NCBI GenBank assembly: GCA_947483555.1
Contig: CANKMW010000010.1
Span: 62,001-126,000 of the forward strand
Direction: 5' to 3'
Length of the DNA: 64,000 nucleotides
Origin: Myxococcales bacterium
GTDB taxonomy: Bacteria; Myxococcota_A; Polyangia; Haliangiales; Haliangiaceae
Below the pieces are notes generated by a model. That model did not search any database and had not been told where the DNA came from. It saw nothing but the letters and a program-made list of their open reading frames with translations. This document shows, in pieces, positions 1 through 8,364 of the stretch; position 1 is the first letter of the stretch; the number at the start of each line of letters is the position of its first letter. The position numbers and the translations under genes were made by a program.

Positions 1-323
1 ATCGTGACCGCGTCGCGACGGGATGGCGCGCCCGGCAGCCCTTCGGCTTCCGGCATGCCCTGACCCAGGTTGCACCAGTCGGCCGCGGTCGGATCGAAGC
101 CACGCCGGCGCGCCTCGGTGGTGACGAAGATGACGCCGGTGCGCGGGACATCGCGAAAGGCGGAGAAGGTCGGCTCGGCGAGCGCCAGCTCCGGCGCGAC
201 GGCCGCCGGCTCCGGCGCGGCGACCGCCAGCTCCGGCGCGGCGAGGACCGGCACCGGCGCCGCGGCCGCAGCCGCGGGGACCAGCGTGGGCGAGGAACGA
301 GGACCCGAGGTCGACGTCGGCAT
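1..323 (-). CDS. PLP-dependent aminotransferase (class I/II), N-terminal part only
   Basis: The minus strand is open from an ATG at 323 to the window edge, giving about 107 residues. The first 50 are an Ala/Pro-rich, low-complexity leader (MPTSTSGPRSS..., repeats of APELAVAAPE). After that comes FSAFRDVPRTGVIFVTTEARRRGF and WCNLGQGMPEAEGLPGAP, which resembles the N-terminal arm of fold-type I class I/II aminotransferases, where the NLGQG.PE segment lies near the substrate site. The catalytic lysine region is outside the window, so substrate is unknown. The true start may lie after the Ala/Pro leader. The call rests on a recalled family pattern, not on a search. Confidence 0.65.
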   Translation of the reverse strand, partial: MPTSTSGPRSSPTLVPAAAAAAPVPVLAAPELAVAAPEPAAVAPELALAEPTFSAFRDVPRTGVIFVTTEARRRGFDPTAADWCNLGQGMPEAEGLPGAPSRRDAVT

Positions 324-349
324 GGCAGCTAGTCGTACCACTCCCGTTG

Positions 350-379
350 GTCCTGAGCGAGCGAAGCGAGGCGAAGGAC
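350..379. repeat. REP-like palindromic element, single copy
   Basis: GTCCTGAGCGAG, then a GCGAAGCGAGGC centre, then GAAGGAC. It lies in the 114-nt gap between the divergent aminotransferase and LRR lipoprotein genes. Related copies occur at 2157, 16422-16590, 22107-22206 and 57966-58062. Confidence 0.7.
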
Positions 380-437
380 GACGCGCGCGGTGAGCCGTGT
401 TCTTGCGCCGCGGTGAACACGGTGCTTCGATGGGCTC

Positions 438-863
438 GTGAAGCTCGCGGTCATCATCGGCTGTGCCGCCGTGATCGCCACCGCGGCCTGCGGTCGGCGG
501 GGCCCGGCCCGGCCGACGCCGACGGTGAGCTTCTGTCGCCAGCTGGTGCCGGTCGACGCTGTCACCGTGCGCTGCGACCAACCCGTGACCGATCTGACGC
601 CCCTGGCTGGCATGACCGGGCTCGAGGAGCTGGTCATCGCGAGCGTCGTGCTCACCGACCTGACGCCGCTCGCGGCCCTGACCCAGCTGCGCAGCCTCGA
701 CGTCGCCGGCGCCAAGATCTCCGACGTCCGGGCGCTGCACGGCCTGCAACGGCTGGAACGCGTGAACCTCAGCGCCACGGCGGTGACCCGGGCCCAGGTC
801 GAGGAGCTGATCCGGCGCGTCCCGGGATGTCGGGTCCTGACCGAGGTGTGGATCGCGCCCTGA
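438..863 (+). CDS. Lipoprotein with leucine-rich repeats
   Basis: 141 residues from a GTG start. The N-terminus has a hydrophobic signal with a lipobox-like ATAAC (Cys at about residue 18), so the protein is probably lipid-anchored. Residues 48-125 contain three to four LRR units of the bacterial 22-residue type (VTDLTPLAGMTGLEELVIAS, LTDLTPLAALTQLRSLDVAG, ISDVRALHGLQRLERVNLS), followed by a C-terminal cap with one Cys. LRR proteins of this kind bind proteins, and no catalytic domain is present. It stands alone, 57 nt before holB. The partner is unknown. Confidence 0.75.
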   Translation: MKLAVIIGCAAVIATAACGRRGPARPTPTVSFCRQLVPVDAVTVRCDQPVTDLTPLAGMTGLEELVIASVVLTDLTPLAALTQLRSLDVAGAKISDVRALHGLQRLERVNLSATAVTRAQVEELIRRVPGCRVLTEVWIAP

Positions 864-920
864 TCGCGCCGGGCGCCGCCGGCCGCGCGGCGGGCGACGA
901 TGGCGTGCTAGCGTGCGTCG

Positions 921-1787
921 GTGCCGACGTTCGCCGAGGTGGTTGGCCAGGAGCGCGCGATCGGCATCCTGCGCGCCGCGCTCGCCAACCAGCGCCTGCA
1001 CCACGCGCTGCTGTTCACGGGCCCGGCCGGGGTCGGCAAGCGCACGGCGGCGCTGGCGCTGGCGTCGGCGCTCGACTGCGAGCTCGCACCCGGCGAGGGC
1101 TGCGGCCGCTGCTCGACCTGCACCCGCATCGCGGACGGCATCCACCCCGACGTGATCACGCTGGCCCGCGAGGGTGCGGCGCAGATCGTGCCCATCGAGA
1201 CGGTGCGCGCGCAGGTGGTCGCCGCGGTCGGACTGCCGCCCCACGAGGCGCGCGAGCGCGTGTTCCTGATCGACGAGGCAACGGCGCTGCAGCCAGCCGC
1301 CGCCAACGCGCTGCTCAAGACGCTCGAGGAACCGCCGGCGCGGACCCGGTTCGTGCTGATGACGGTGGCGCCCGACCAGCTGTTGCCGACCATCCGGAGC
1401 CGATGCCAGCGGGTCGCCTTCGCGCCTCTGGCCGCCGAGGCCCGGCGGGCGGTCGGTGGCGCCGAGGCCGAGCCGGTGGTGAACGCGGCGCGGGCGCTGA
1501 TCGCGGCCGCCGACAAGGGCGCCAGCGAACCGGGCGCGGCGATCGGCGTGGCCCAGGGCAGCGGCGAGCCCAAGCTCGACGTCGCCGCCGTGATCGAGCT
1601 GGCCGCGATCGAGCTGCACGCGCGGGCGCGCGCGGCGGCGCTGGATGGCGACATCGTCGCGGCACGGCTGGCGGCGGATCGCGCCGGCGTGTTGCTGGCC
1701 GCCCATGCGGCGATCGCCATCCACCATGGCCAGGGCGCGGTGTCGCTCGAGGCGATCACCCTGCGGCTGCAACGAGGTGGCGCGTGA
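921..1787 (+). CDS. holB: DNA polymerase III delta-prime subunit (clamp loader)
   Basis: 288 residues from a GTG. Delta-prime is the stator of the clamp loader that places the beta clamp on DNA. Visible marks: Walker A-like GPAGVGKR at residues 34-41, a zinc-binding CGRCSTC around 61-67 after an additional upstream Cys, FLIDEA (Walker B-like), ANALLKTLEEPP, and the sensor/arginine-finger SRCQRVAF. Length is normal for a shorter delta-prime. Its stop overlaps the start of the PSP1 gene (GTGA), and the order holB - PSP1 - (metG) recalls holB-yaaT of Bacillus and other phyla, which supports both assignments. Confidence 0.93.
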   Translation: MPTFAEVVGQERAIGILRAALANQRLHHALLFTGPAGVGKRTAALALASALDCELAPGEGCGRCSTCTRIADGIHPDVITLAREGAAQIVPIETVRAQVVAAVGLPPHEARERVFLIDEATALQPAAANALLKTLEEPPARTRFVLMTVAPDQLLPTIRSRCQRVAFAPLAAEARRAVGGAEAEPVVNAARALIAAADKGASEPGAAIGVAQGSGEPKLDVAAVIELAAIELHARARAAALDGDIVAARLAADRAGVLLAAHAAIAIHHGQGAVSLEAITLRLQRGGA

Positions 1788-3418
1788 CCGACGAGGCCGG
1801 CGGCAGCGACGGCGGGGCTGGCGGCGGTGGCGGCGACGGCGAGCGCCGTCGTCGGCGGCGGCGACGCGGCGGCGGCGGCGGCGACGGCGAGCGTCCGGCG
1901 ACCAGCGGGCAACCGCAGCCAGCGCCGCAGCAACGTGAACCGCGACCGCCGCAGCAGCAGCGGGAACCGCGACCACCACAACAACCGCGACCACCACAAC
2001 AACCGCGACCGCCACAACAACCGCGACCGCCGCAGCAGCAGCGCGGACCGCGCCCACCGCAGCAACAGCGCCCACCGCAGCAACAGCGCCCACCGCAGCA
2101 ACAGCGCCCACCGCAGCAACAGCGCCCACCGCGGCAACCGCGCCCGGACCCCGGTGGTCCTGAGCGACGCGCGAGCGCCAGCGAGCGCGGAGTCGAAGGA
2201 CACACCCCGCGCCAGCCGCCGCACGCGCACTCCGACGTGGACGCCGCCTGGGACGACCCCGATCCCGGCAGCACCGGCACCGGCACCCGCACCCGCACCG
2301 CGGTCGCCTCGCCACCGGCTGAAGACGACGGGCCGGCGCCGGCGATCACGCTGGGCGCCGACCTGCCGCCCGAGCCGGCCAGCGATGATCCGGATCCCGC
2401 CAGCGCCGACGTCACCGACGTGCCGGTGGCGACGCTCGGCGCGACGGTCGCCACCACGGTCGGCGTGCGCCTGGTGCCGACCGGCAAGATCTACTGGTGC
2501 GACGCCGACGGCGGCGACTACCACACCGGTGACCTCGTGGTCGTCGACGCCGACCGTTCGACGCGACTGGCGACGGTCGCCGCGCCGCCCGAGCGCCGCG
2601 CCATCGGCGAACGATCGGGGCGGACCGTGCTCCGGCGGGCCAACGACGCCGACCGCGCCGCGCAGCGCCGCGAACAGGGCCACGCCGCCGACGTGCTGCG
2701 CGCCGCCAAGGACCGGGCCCGCGCGCTCGGCGTGGCGGCGAAGGTGTTCCGCATCGAGTACACCCAGCCGCCGGGCGTCAACGGCCGCGGCGGCAAGCTC
2801 AACCTGTATTACACCAGCGACGAGCGCGTCGACCTCCGCGATCTGCTGCGCGACGTCGCCACCAGCACCGGCGCCCGCGTCGAGCTGCGCCAGGTCGGCG
2901 CCCGCGACGAAGCCAAGATGATCGGCGGCATCGGCAGCTGTGGACAGGAACTGTGCTGCACGACCTGGTTGCCGGACTTCGTGCCGGTCTCGATCAAGAT
3001 GGCCAAGGACCAGGGCCTGGTGCTCAACCCGACCAAGGTGTCAGGTCAGTGTGGACGGTTGAAGTGCTGTCTGGTGTACGAGCAGGCCACCTACGCCGAG
3101 ATGCGGAAGGGGCTGCCCAAGCTCGGCAAGCGCGTGATCACGGCGACCGGCGAGGGCCGGGTCGTCGAGGTCGACGTCTTGCGCCAGCGGGTGCGGGTGG
3201 CGTTCGGGCCGGGCGAGAGTCAGGTGTTGCCGGCCGCCGAGGTGAAGGCGATGTTCCCGGCCCATCCGCCCGGCGGCGCCCGCGCCCATGCCGAAGCCGA
3301 AACCGAAACCGAAGCCGAAGCCGAAACCGAAACCGAAGCCGAAGCCGAAGCCGAAACCGAAACCGAAACCGAAACCGAAACCGAAACCGAAACCGAAACC
3401 GATCCCGACCCGTCATGA
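1784..3418 (+). CDS. PSP1 domain protein (RicT/YaaT family) with long low-complexity ends
   Basis: 544 residues from a GTG overlapping the holB stop. Residues 1-140 are Gly/Arg- and Pro/Gln-rich (multiple RPPQQQ and RPPQQP units); 125-139 come from a 45-bp REP-like element read in frame. The conserved core lies at about 230-490: KIYWCDADGGDYHTGDLVVV, then SCGQELCCTTWLPDF and SGQCGRLKCCLVYEQ, whose cysteine pairs are the PSP1 signature and bind Fe-S in Bacillus RicT, a partner in RNase Y-dependent mRNA maturation. The C-terminal 40 residues are Glu/Thr/Ala repeats encoded by a GAAACC/GAAGCC microsatellite. A role in RNA processing is inferred from the family; the two disordered ends are unusual. 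Confidence 0.85.
   Translation: MTDEAGGSDGGAGGGGGDGERRRRRRRRGGGGGDGERPATSGQPQPAPQQREPRPPQQQREPRPPQQPRPPQQPRPPQQPRPPQQQRGPRPPQQQRPPQQQRPPQQQRPPQQQRPPRQPRPDPGGPERRASASERGVEGHTPRQPPHAHSDVDAAWDDPDPGSTGTGTRTRTAVASPPAEDDGPAPAITLGADLPPEPASDDPDPASADVTDVPVATLGATVATTVGVRLVPTGKIYWCDADGGDYHTGDLVVVDADRSTRLATVAAPPERRAIGERSGRTVLRRANDADRAAQRREQGHAADVLRAAKDRARALGVAAKVFRIEYTQPPGVNGRGGKLNLYYTSDERVDLRDLLRDVATSTGARVELRQVGARDEAKMIGGIGSCGQELCCTTWLPDFVPVSIKMAKDQGLVLNPTKVSGQCGRLKCCLVYEQATYAEMRKGLPKLGKRVITATGEGRVVEVDVLRQRVRVAFGPGESQVLPAAEVKAMFPAHPPGGARAHAEAETETEAEAETETEAEAEAETETETETETETETETDPDPS
2157..2201. repeat. REP-like element inside the PSP1 coding sequence
   Basis: A 45-nt copy beginning GTCCTGAGCGACGCGCGAG and ending GAGTCGAAGGAC, the same ends as the intergenic copies. 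Its length is a multiple of three, so it is read through as about 15 codons (PERRASASERGVEG) in the variable N-terminal region. Confidence 0.7.
3293..3402. repeat. Hexanucleotide microsatellite GAAACC/GAAGCC
   Basis: About 18 units of GAAACC interspersed with GAAGCC, ending just before the PSP1 stop and the metG start. It encodes an (E-T/E-A)n tail. The same class of hexamers occurs in intergenic DNA at 15239, 22019 and 58084. Confidence 0.9.
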
Positions 3419-5523
3419 GCCGCCCCTTCTACGTCACCACGCCCATCTACTACGTCAACGACGTGCCCCACCTCGGGCACGCGTACACGACCATCGTCGC
3501 CGACGTGCTGGCCCGCTTCCATCACATGTGCGGCGACGACGCCCGGTTCCTGACCGGCACCGACGAGCACGGCCAGAAGATCGTCGAGGCCGCCGACAAG
3601 CGTGGGTTGACACCGCAGGCCCTGTGCGATCTGGTCGCGCCCCGCTTTCGCGAGACCTGGATCGAGCTCGGCATGAACTTCGACGACGCGGTCGCGACCC
3701 ACGGCTTCCGACGCGACTTCCTCCGCACCACCGAGGCGCACCACAAGCGAGTCGTGCAAGGCCTGTGGCAGCGGATCCAGGATCGCAACCCCGACGATCT
3801 GTACCTGGGCAGCTACGAGGGCTGGTACTGCGTCGGCTGCGAGGCCTACTACACCGACAGCCAGCTCAAGAAGACGCCCGCCGGTGAGTCGTTCTGTCCG
3901 GTCCACGAGCGCCCGCTGGCGTGGGTGACCAAGGAGACGTCGTACTTCTTCCGACTCTCGGCCTACGGCGATCAGCTGCTCGAGCACATCGAGCGCCATC
4001 CTCACTTCATCCAGCCCGAGCAGTACCGGAACGAGGTGGTGGGCTTCCTGCGCGGCGGGCTGAAGGATCTCTCCGTGTCGCGGACCAGCTTCACGTGGGG
4101 CATCCCGGTCCCCGAGGATCTGCGCCACCCCGGCGAGGCCGCGCATCACGTCATGTACGTGTGGTTCGACGCCCTCACCAACTACCTGTCGGCGCTCGGC
4201 GATCCGTTCACCCCGAGCGGATCCGACGGCGCACCCGACGTCGACCGCTACTGGAAGAGCGCCGTCCACGTGATCGGCAAGGACATCCTGCGCTTCCACG
4301 CCGTGTACTGGCCGGCGTTCCTGCTGTCGGCCGGGTTGCCGCTGCCGCGCGCGATCCTGTGCCACGGCTGGTGGGCGATCGGCGGCCGCAAGATCTCCAA
4401 GTCGATCCCGGCGACCCGGGTGTCGCCGACCGCCCTGGCCGCCGACCTGGCCGGCACGTCGTCGGTGCCGGCCACCGGCGTCGACGCGGTCCGGTACTTC
4501 CTGCTCCGCGAGACGCCGCTCGGCAACGACGGCGACCTCATCTACGAGGGCCTGATCGAGCGCTACAACGCCGACCTCGCCAACGACCTCGGCAACCTGA
4601 TCAACCGGTGCCTCACCATGCTGGTGCGCTTCGGCGGCGGCGGCATCGGCGCCCATGACGCGGCGCTGGCGGCGACCGGACCGCACGCGACGCTGGCCCG
4701 GGTGGCGGGCGAGGCGGCGCGCGACGCCCGCATGGCGCTCGACGGCTTCGCGCCGTCGCGCGCGCTCGAGGCGGTGTGGCGGCTGGTGCGCGAGACCAAC
4801 GTCTACATCGCCGCCACCGAGCCCTGGACGGTGGCCAAAGATCCGGCCCGCAAGGGCGAGCTCGATCACGTGCTGCACACCCTGGCCGCCGCGCTGTGGT
4901 GGACGCGGCTCCTGATCGCGCCGGTGTTGCCAGCGGCGGCAGCGGCGCTCGACGGCTGGCTCGGCGCCGGCCGCGCCGAGCGCGACCTGCGCTGGCCGTG
5001 CGAGGACGGCTTCGGTTCCGACCTGCCGGCGATGACGCCCACCGCCGCGACGCCGCTGTTCCCGCGCATCGACGACAAACGCGCGGCGGTGTTGCTCGAG
5101 AAGTGGTTGCCTCCCGAGCTCGCCTCGACCTCCCCCGTCGAGGTCATCGACGAGGCCACGACGCCGCCCCCGCTGGCGCCGCTGGCGCCGCTGGCGCCCA
5201 TGATCCAGTTCGCCGACTTCGAGAAGCTCGACCTCCGCGTCGGCGTGGTGATCGCCGCCGAGGCGGTGCCCAAGGCCAGGAAGGTGCTCAAGCTCACCGT
5301 CGACCTTGGCGAGGAGCGGCACCGGACGATCGTGGCCGGGATCGCCAAGGCGTTCGCGCCCGACGCCCTGCCCGGCCGCCGCGTGCTGGTGGTCGCCAAC
5401 CTGGCGCCGCGCGAGATGCTCGGCCTGACCAGCGAGGGCATGATCCTCGCCGCCGGCGACGACGCCATCCTGGCCCTGGCCAGCGTCGACGCCGCCGCGC
5501 CGCCCGGCACCCGCGTCAAGTAG
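3415..5523 (+). CDS. metG: Methionyl-tRNA synthetase with C-terminal tRNA-binding domain
   Basis: 702 residues; the ATG overlaps the PSP1 stop (ATGA). It charges tRNA-Met with methionine using ATP. Class I signatures are HLGH at 19-22 and KISKS at 326-330. The connective-peptide zinc site is CVGC...CPVH at about 141-164, followed by DLSVSRTSFTWGIPVP and the WFDALTNYLSAL methionine-pocket segment. The appended EMAP/Trbp111-type domain spans about 596-702 (FEKLDLRVGVVIAAEAVPKA, LVVANLAPREMLGLTSEGM). This domain is fused as in the long bacterial MetRS form. Confidence 0.97.
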   Translation: MSRPFYVTTPIYYVNDVPHLGHAYTTIVADVLARFHHMCGDDARFLTGTDEHGQKIVEAADKRGLTPQALCDLVAPRFRETWIELGMNFDDAVATHGFRRDFLRTTEAHHKRVVQGLWQRIQDRNPDDLYLGSYEGWYCVGCEAYYTDSQLKKTPAGESFCPVHERPLAWVTKETSYFFRLSAYGDQLLEHIERHPHFIQPEQYRNEVVGFLRGGLKDLSVSRTSFTWGIPVPEDLRHPGEAAHHVMYVWFDALTNYLSALGDPFTPSGSDGAPDVDRYWKSAVHVIGKDILRFHAVYWPAFLLSAGLPLPRAILCHGWWAIGGRKISKSIPATRVSPTALAADLAGTSSVPATGVDAVRYFLLRETPLGNDGDLIYEGLIERYNADLANDLGNLINRCLTMLVRFGGGGIGAHDAALAATGPHATLARVAGEAARDARMALDGFAPSRALEAVWRLVRETNVYIAATEPWTVAKDPARKGELDHVLHTLAAALWWTRLLIAPVLPAAAAALDGWLGAGRAERDLRWPCEDGFGSDLPAMTPTAATPLFPRIDDKRAAVLLEKWLPPELASTSPVEVIDEATTPPPLAPLAPLAPMIQFADFEKLDLRVGVVIAAEAVPKARKVLKLTVDLGEERHRTIVAGIAKAFAPDALPGRRVLVVANLAPREMLGLTSEGMILAAGDDAILALASVDAAAPPGTRVK

Positions 5524-6306
5524 TCAGCGCAGCAAGATGGTGACGTCGACGGTCAGCCGCCCCGCGCTGCCGACCACGTGCAGGGCCTCGAGGCGCCAGC
5601 GGCTGCCCTTCACGCCGGGGGCCGGGGTCGGCGCCGGGTTCAGATTCAGCGTCAACGTCGCGCCGGGAGCGAGCGTCAGCGGGTGCTCCTCGAAGTGTGC
5701 CATCGGCTTGCCGGGGCCGCCCTCGTGCTGGATGCGCGTGACCCCGGCCAGCGGGGCGTCGAACGGATTGGTCAGCGCCACCGTGACGCCGCCGTGCGGC
5801 CCTGGCGCGGTGACCGCCAGCGCGACCGGCTCGATGCGATCGGCGCGCAGCACCGGCGTCTTCGCCAGGCGGGCGTGGGTCGTGACGTAACCGCCCTCGT
5901 CGGCGATCCAGTCACTGCGCATCTGCGGCATCGGGCGGTCCTCTGGCGGACACAGGCCGACGCGCTCGACCACCGCGTCCAGCGACGGCTCACGGGTGCC
6001 CCACACGATGACGTGGTGGCCGAACCAGGCCGGATCCATCGCCACGCCGACCACGTTGATGCGCCCCAGGCGCGCCGCGGCGCCGCGCCACACCAGGCCG
6101 TCCTCCAGGCAGTAGATCGCCGGCCGGGTGTCATCGCCGGGCGCGTTTTCGCTCAAGAGGCCGACGAAGCCGCCCTGTCGGGCGGGCAGCAAGGCGGGCC
6201 GGGTGTCGCGGGGCGAGCTCACCTTCGCCTCCTGGCGTGGCGACTTGTTGCAGCCTGCAAGCAGCGGCAGCGCCAGTAGCATCGCTGCCGTGGCGTGGCG
6301 TCGCAT
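5524..6306 (-). CDS. Predicted lipoprotein, unknown function
   Basis: 260 residues from the ATG of MRRHATAAMLLALPLLAGCNKS; LLAGC is a clear lipobox, so this start is preferred to one six codons upstream. The mature part has a central region with GLVWRGAAARLGRINVVG and a C-terminal stretch rich in beta strands (GVTVALTNPFDAPLAGVTRIQHEGG, LTLAPGATLTLNLNPAPTPAPG) that reads like a beta-sandwich. No family recognised. Its stop abuts the metG stop; the two genes converge with no room for a separate terminator. Confidence 0.75.
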   Translation of the reverse strand: MRRHATAAMLLALPLLAGCNKSPRQEAKVSSPRDTRPALLPARQGGFVGLLSENAPGDDTRPAIYCLEDGLVWRGAAARLGRINVVGVAMDPAWFGHHVIVWGTREPSLDAVVERVGLCPPEDRPMPQMRSDWIADEGGYVTTHARLAKTPVLRADRIEPVALAVTAPGPHGGVTVALTNPFDAPLAGVTRIQHEGGPGKPMAHFEEHPLTLAPGATLTLNLNPAPTPAPGVKGSRWRLEALHVVGSAGRLTVDVTILLR

Positions 6307-6342
6307 GCTGTCGAATTGTAACACGCCTGAGCGTCTAGGTAG

Positions 6343-6759
6343 TCAGCGCGCCATCTTCGCGACCACCTGCCGGGCCTCGAGCGGCATGGCCTCGAACAGC
6401 ACTCCGATGCCGCGCGGCAGCGGCACCGGATCACCGAGCGCGTCGGGGATCTCGCAGTCGGCCTCGCGGCACCACAGCACCCAGCCGACGGCATCGACGG
6501 CGCCGTAGGCCGGCAGCTCGAAGCTGAGGCGGACCCGGGCCAGGAGCGGCATCGGCTCGCAGCCGATGAAGGCGCCGTTGGTGGAGAGATCGCGGATGGC
6601 TCCCGGCTGCACCCTCCCGATCGACGTCGCATCGGGGACGATCCGGCGATAGACCGCCTCGACCGCGGGATGGAGCGCCACCGCCGGCTGGCCGATCGAC
6701 TCGATCACGACGGGCAGGCTGACGGCGACGCGACGGGCGCGGCGGTGCTCGCGGGACAT
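6343..6759 (-). CDS. PilZ domain protein (c-di-GMP receptor)
   Basis: 138 residues from the ATG of MSREHRRARRVAVSLPVVIES. The arginine-rich RRARR near the N-terminus and DLSTNGAFIGCEPMP about 45 residues later match the RxxxR and (D/N)xSxxG signature by which PilZ domains bind cyclic di-GMP. An insert between the two motifs (HPAVEAVYRRIVPDATSIGRVQPGAI) is longer than usual. The remainder is a beta-barrel with FELPAYGAVDAVGWVLWC. Single-domain PilZ proteins act as adaptors in motility or polysaccharide control; the target is unknown. A GGDEF cyclase lies at 48245-50002. Confidence 0.82.
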   Translation of the reverse strand: MSREHRRARRVAVSLPVVIESIGQPAVALHPAVEAVYRRIVPDATSIGRVQPGAIRDLSTNGAFIGCEPMPLLARVRLSFELPAYGAVDAVGWVLWCREADCEIPDALGDPVPLPRGIGVLFEAMPLEARQVVAKMAR

Positions 6760-6821
6760 GGGCCGCCATGATACCGCGCCCGACGAGCCGCGGTGAACGA
6801 TCCGGGCTAGGCTCGGCACGT

Positions 6822-7304
6822 ATGTTGGACCCCGCGCGCTTCCGCTTCCGGCCCCGCTTCCGCGCCCTGGCCGTGATGAGCATGGTGTTCGGGGTCGCGC
6901 TGGGAGCGTACGGACTGATCGCCGGCGGCGCCGCGTCGACGGCGATGGTGGTGATCGGCATGGGCGGTGCCGCGCTGGGCGGTCTCTACCTGGGCTCGCC
7001 GGCGTGGCGCCTCGAGGTGCTGGTCGACGACCACGGTCTCGAGGTCCGCGCCGCGGGCCGCCGCCGCTTCCGCCTCGCCTGGGGGGAGATCACGAGCGTC
7101 ATCGCGTCACCGTCGACCCACACCTGCTTCGTCGACGGCGGCGCGGCCGAGAAGAGCCTGCTGGTACCGGGCGACGGCGCGCCGGCCGCCTACGCGATCG
7201 AAGACTCCGTGACGCTCTATCGCGCCATCGTCGCCCACACCCCGACCGATCGCCTGCGCGAGGTCGAGGTCCTCGAGAAGGCCCGCGTCGGAGCGGCGGC
7301 CTAG
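6822..7304 (+). CDS. Two-helix membrane protein with PH-like cytoplasmic domain
   Basis: 160 residues from the ATG of MLDPARFRFRPRFRALAVMSM, chosen because it directly precedes the hydrophobic segments. Two adjacent transmembrane helices (about 15-35 and 40-60) are followed by WRLEVLVDDHGLEVRAAGRRRFRLAWGEITSVIAS, the beta-strand pattern of bacterial PH-like domains. No catalytic motif seen. It begins a codirectional trio with the HEAT-repeat gene 7 nt downstream and tatD. Confidence 0.6.
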   Translation: MLDPARFRFRPRFRALAVMSMVFGVALGAYGLIAGGAASTAMVVIGMGGAALGGLYLGSPAWRLEVLVDDHGLEVRAAGRRRFRLAWGEITSVIASPSTHTCFVDGGAAEKSLLVPGDGAPAAYAIEDSVTLYRAIVAHTPTDRLREVEVLEKARVGAAA

Positions 7305-7311
7305 GTCCGAC

Positions 7312-8364
7312 GTGTCGTTGCTGTTCCCGAGCCGGGTGATCACCATCGATGCCGCGCTCCGCGACCTGGCCGGCGGTCCACCGCGGGCGCGGGTGGCCGC
7401 GGCGCAAGCGCTGGGCGACGTCGGGGCCCCGGATCGAGCGCGAATCCGACCGGCGCTGTGTGCCGCCCTCGACGACGATCTGGCCGCGGTGCGCGCCGAG
7501 GCCGCGGCGTCGCTGGGCGAGGTCCTGGCCGCGGAGGTCGGCGATGGCGGCACGGCCGACCCGGCCACCGTCGCCGCGCTGATCGGTCGCCTCGACGACG
7601 GCGCCGGCCCGGTGCGTCAGGCGGCGGCGATCGCGCTCGGAACGCTGCGCGATGGGGCCGGCTTCGCGCCGCTCGCCGCCGCGCTGCGCGACGGACCCGC
7701 CGACCTGCGCTACCAGGCCGCGACGTCGCTGGCCGAGATCGACCCGGTCGCGGCGTTCGCGCCGCTGGCCGCCGCCATCGACGATCCCGATCCGCAGGTG
7801 GTCGGCGCGGTCGCGCTCGGCCTCGGCGCCAGCGGCGACGCCCGCGCCCCGGCGCTGATCGCGCGCCTGCTCGAACATGCCGACCCCGGCGCTCGCTTCG
7901 ACGCTGCCTACGCGCTGGCCCAGCTCGACGACCAGCGCGGCGCCGGCGTGCTGGCGGCCGCGCTCACCGACGGCGCGCGCGACTGGGACGCGGTGGTCGC
8001 GCTCGAGCGGCTGGCCGGCCCCACCGCGGTGACCGCGCTGGCCACGCTGATCGATCGGCGCGGCAGTAGCCTCGAGGTCCAGGCCCGCGCCGCCGGCGCG
8101 CTGCTCGCCGTCGACGCCGACGGCGCCCACGCCGCCCGGGCCCGCGCCCACCTGGTCGCCGCCCTGGACGCTCGCCGCGTCACCGTCCGCGGCGTCGCCA
8201 TCGACGAGCTGGCCCGGGTCGGCGGCGACTGGGCGCTGGCGCCGCTCGCCGCCCTCGCCGCCCGCCGCCGCGGCCGCGAGCTCTCCGACGCCATCACCCA
8301 GGCCGAGGCGGCGATCCGCAACCGCACCACGACCCACCCGCGCGACCCGCGCGACCCGCCATGA
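7312..8364 (+). CDS. HEAT-repeat protein
   Basis: 350 residues from a GTG. Nearly the whole protein consists of about ten alpha-helical hairpins of roughly 31 residues with the pattern P.VR..AA.ALG.(L/I), for example DLAAVRAEAAASLGEVLA, GPVRQAAAIALGTLRDGAG and DPQVVGAVALGLGASGDARA: HEAT/PBS-lyase-like repeats. Such solenoids mediate protein contacts; no enzyme domain is present. The last codons overlap the tatD start by ATGA, implying translational coupling. Confidence 0.85.
   Translation: MSLLFPSRVITIDAALRDLAGGPPRARVAAAQALGDVGAPDRARIRPALCAALDDDLAAVRAEAAASLGEVLAAEVGDGGTADPATVAALIGRLDDGAGPVRQAAAIALGTLRDGAGFAPLAAALRDGPADLRYQAATSLAEIDPVAAFAPLAAAIDDPDPQVVGAVALGLGASGDARAPALIARLLEHADPGARFDAAYALAQLDDQRGAGVLAAALTDGARDWDAVVALERLAGPTAVTALATLIDRRGSSLEVQARAAGALLAVDADGAHAARARAHLVAALDARRVTVRGVAIDELARVGGDWALAPLAALAARRRGRELSDAITQAEAAIRNRTTTHPRDPRDPP

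Noticed and set aside
70..393. Plus-strand open frame of 107 codons rich in Ala, Gly and Ser
   Set aside because: It is the antisense of the aminotransferase N-terminal leader and has no protein-like pattern.
1920..2150. Regular short repeats that could suggest a CRISPR array
   Set aside because: They are in-frame Pro/Gln/Arg codon repeats of the PSP1 N-terminal region without distinct spacers.
908..2683. Long minus-strand open frame opposite holB and the PSP1 gene
   Set aside because: Low-complexity antisense frame typical of very high GC DNA; the plus strand has clear families.
3220..5322. 700-codon minus-strand frame opposite metG
   Set aside because: Shadow of metG; metG motifs are complete.
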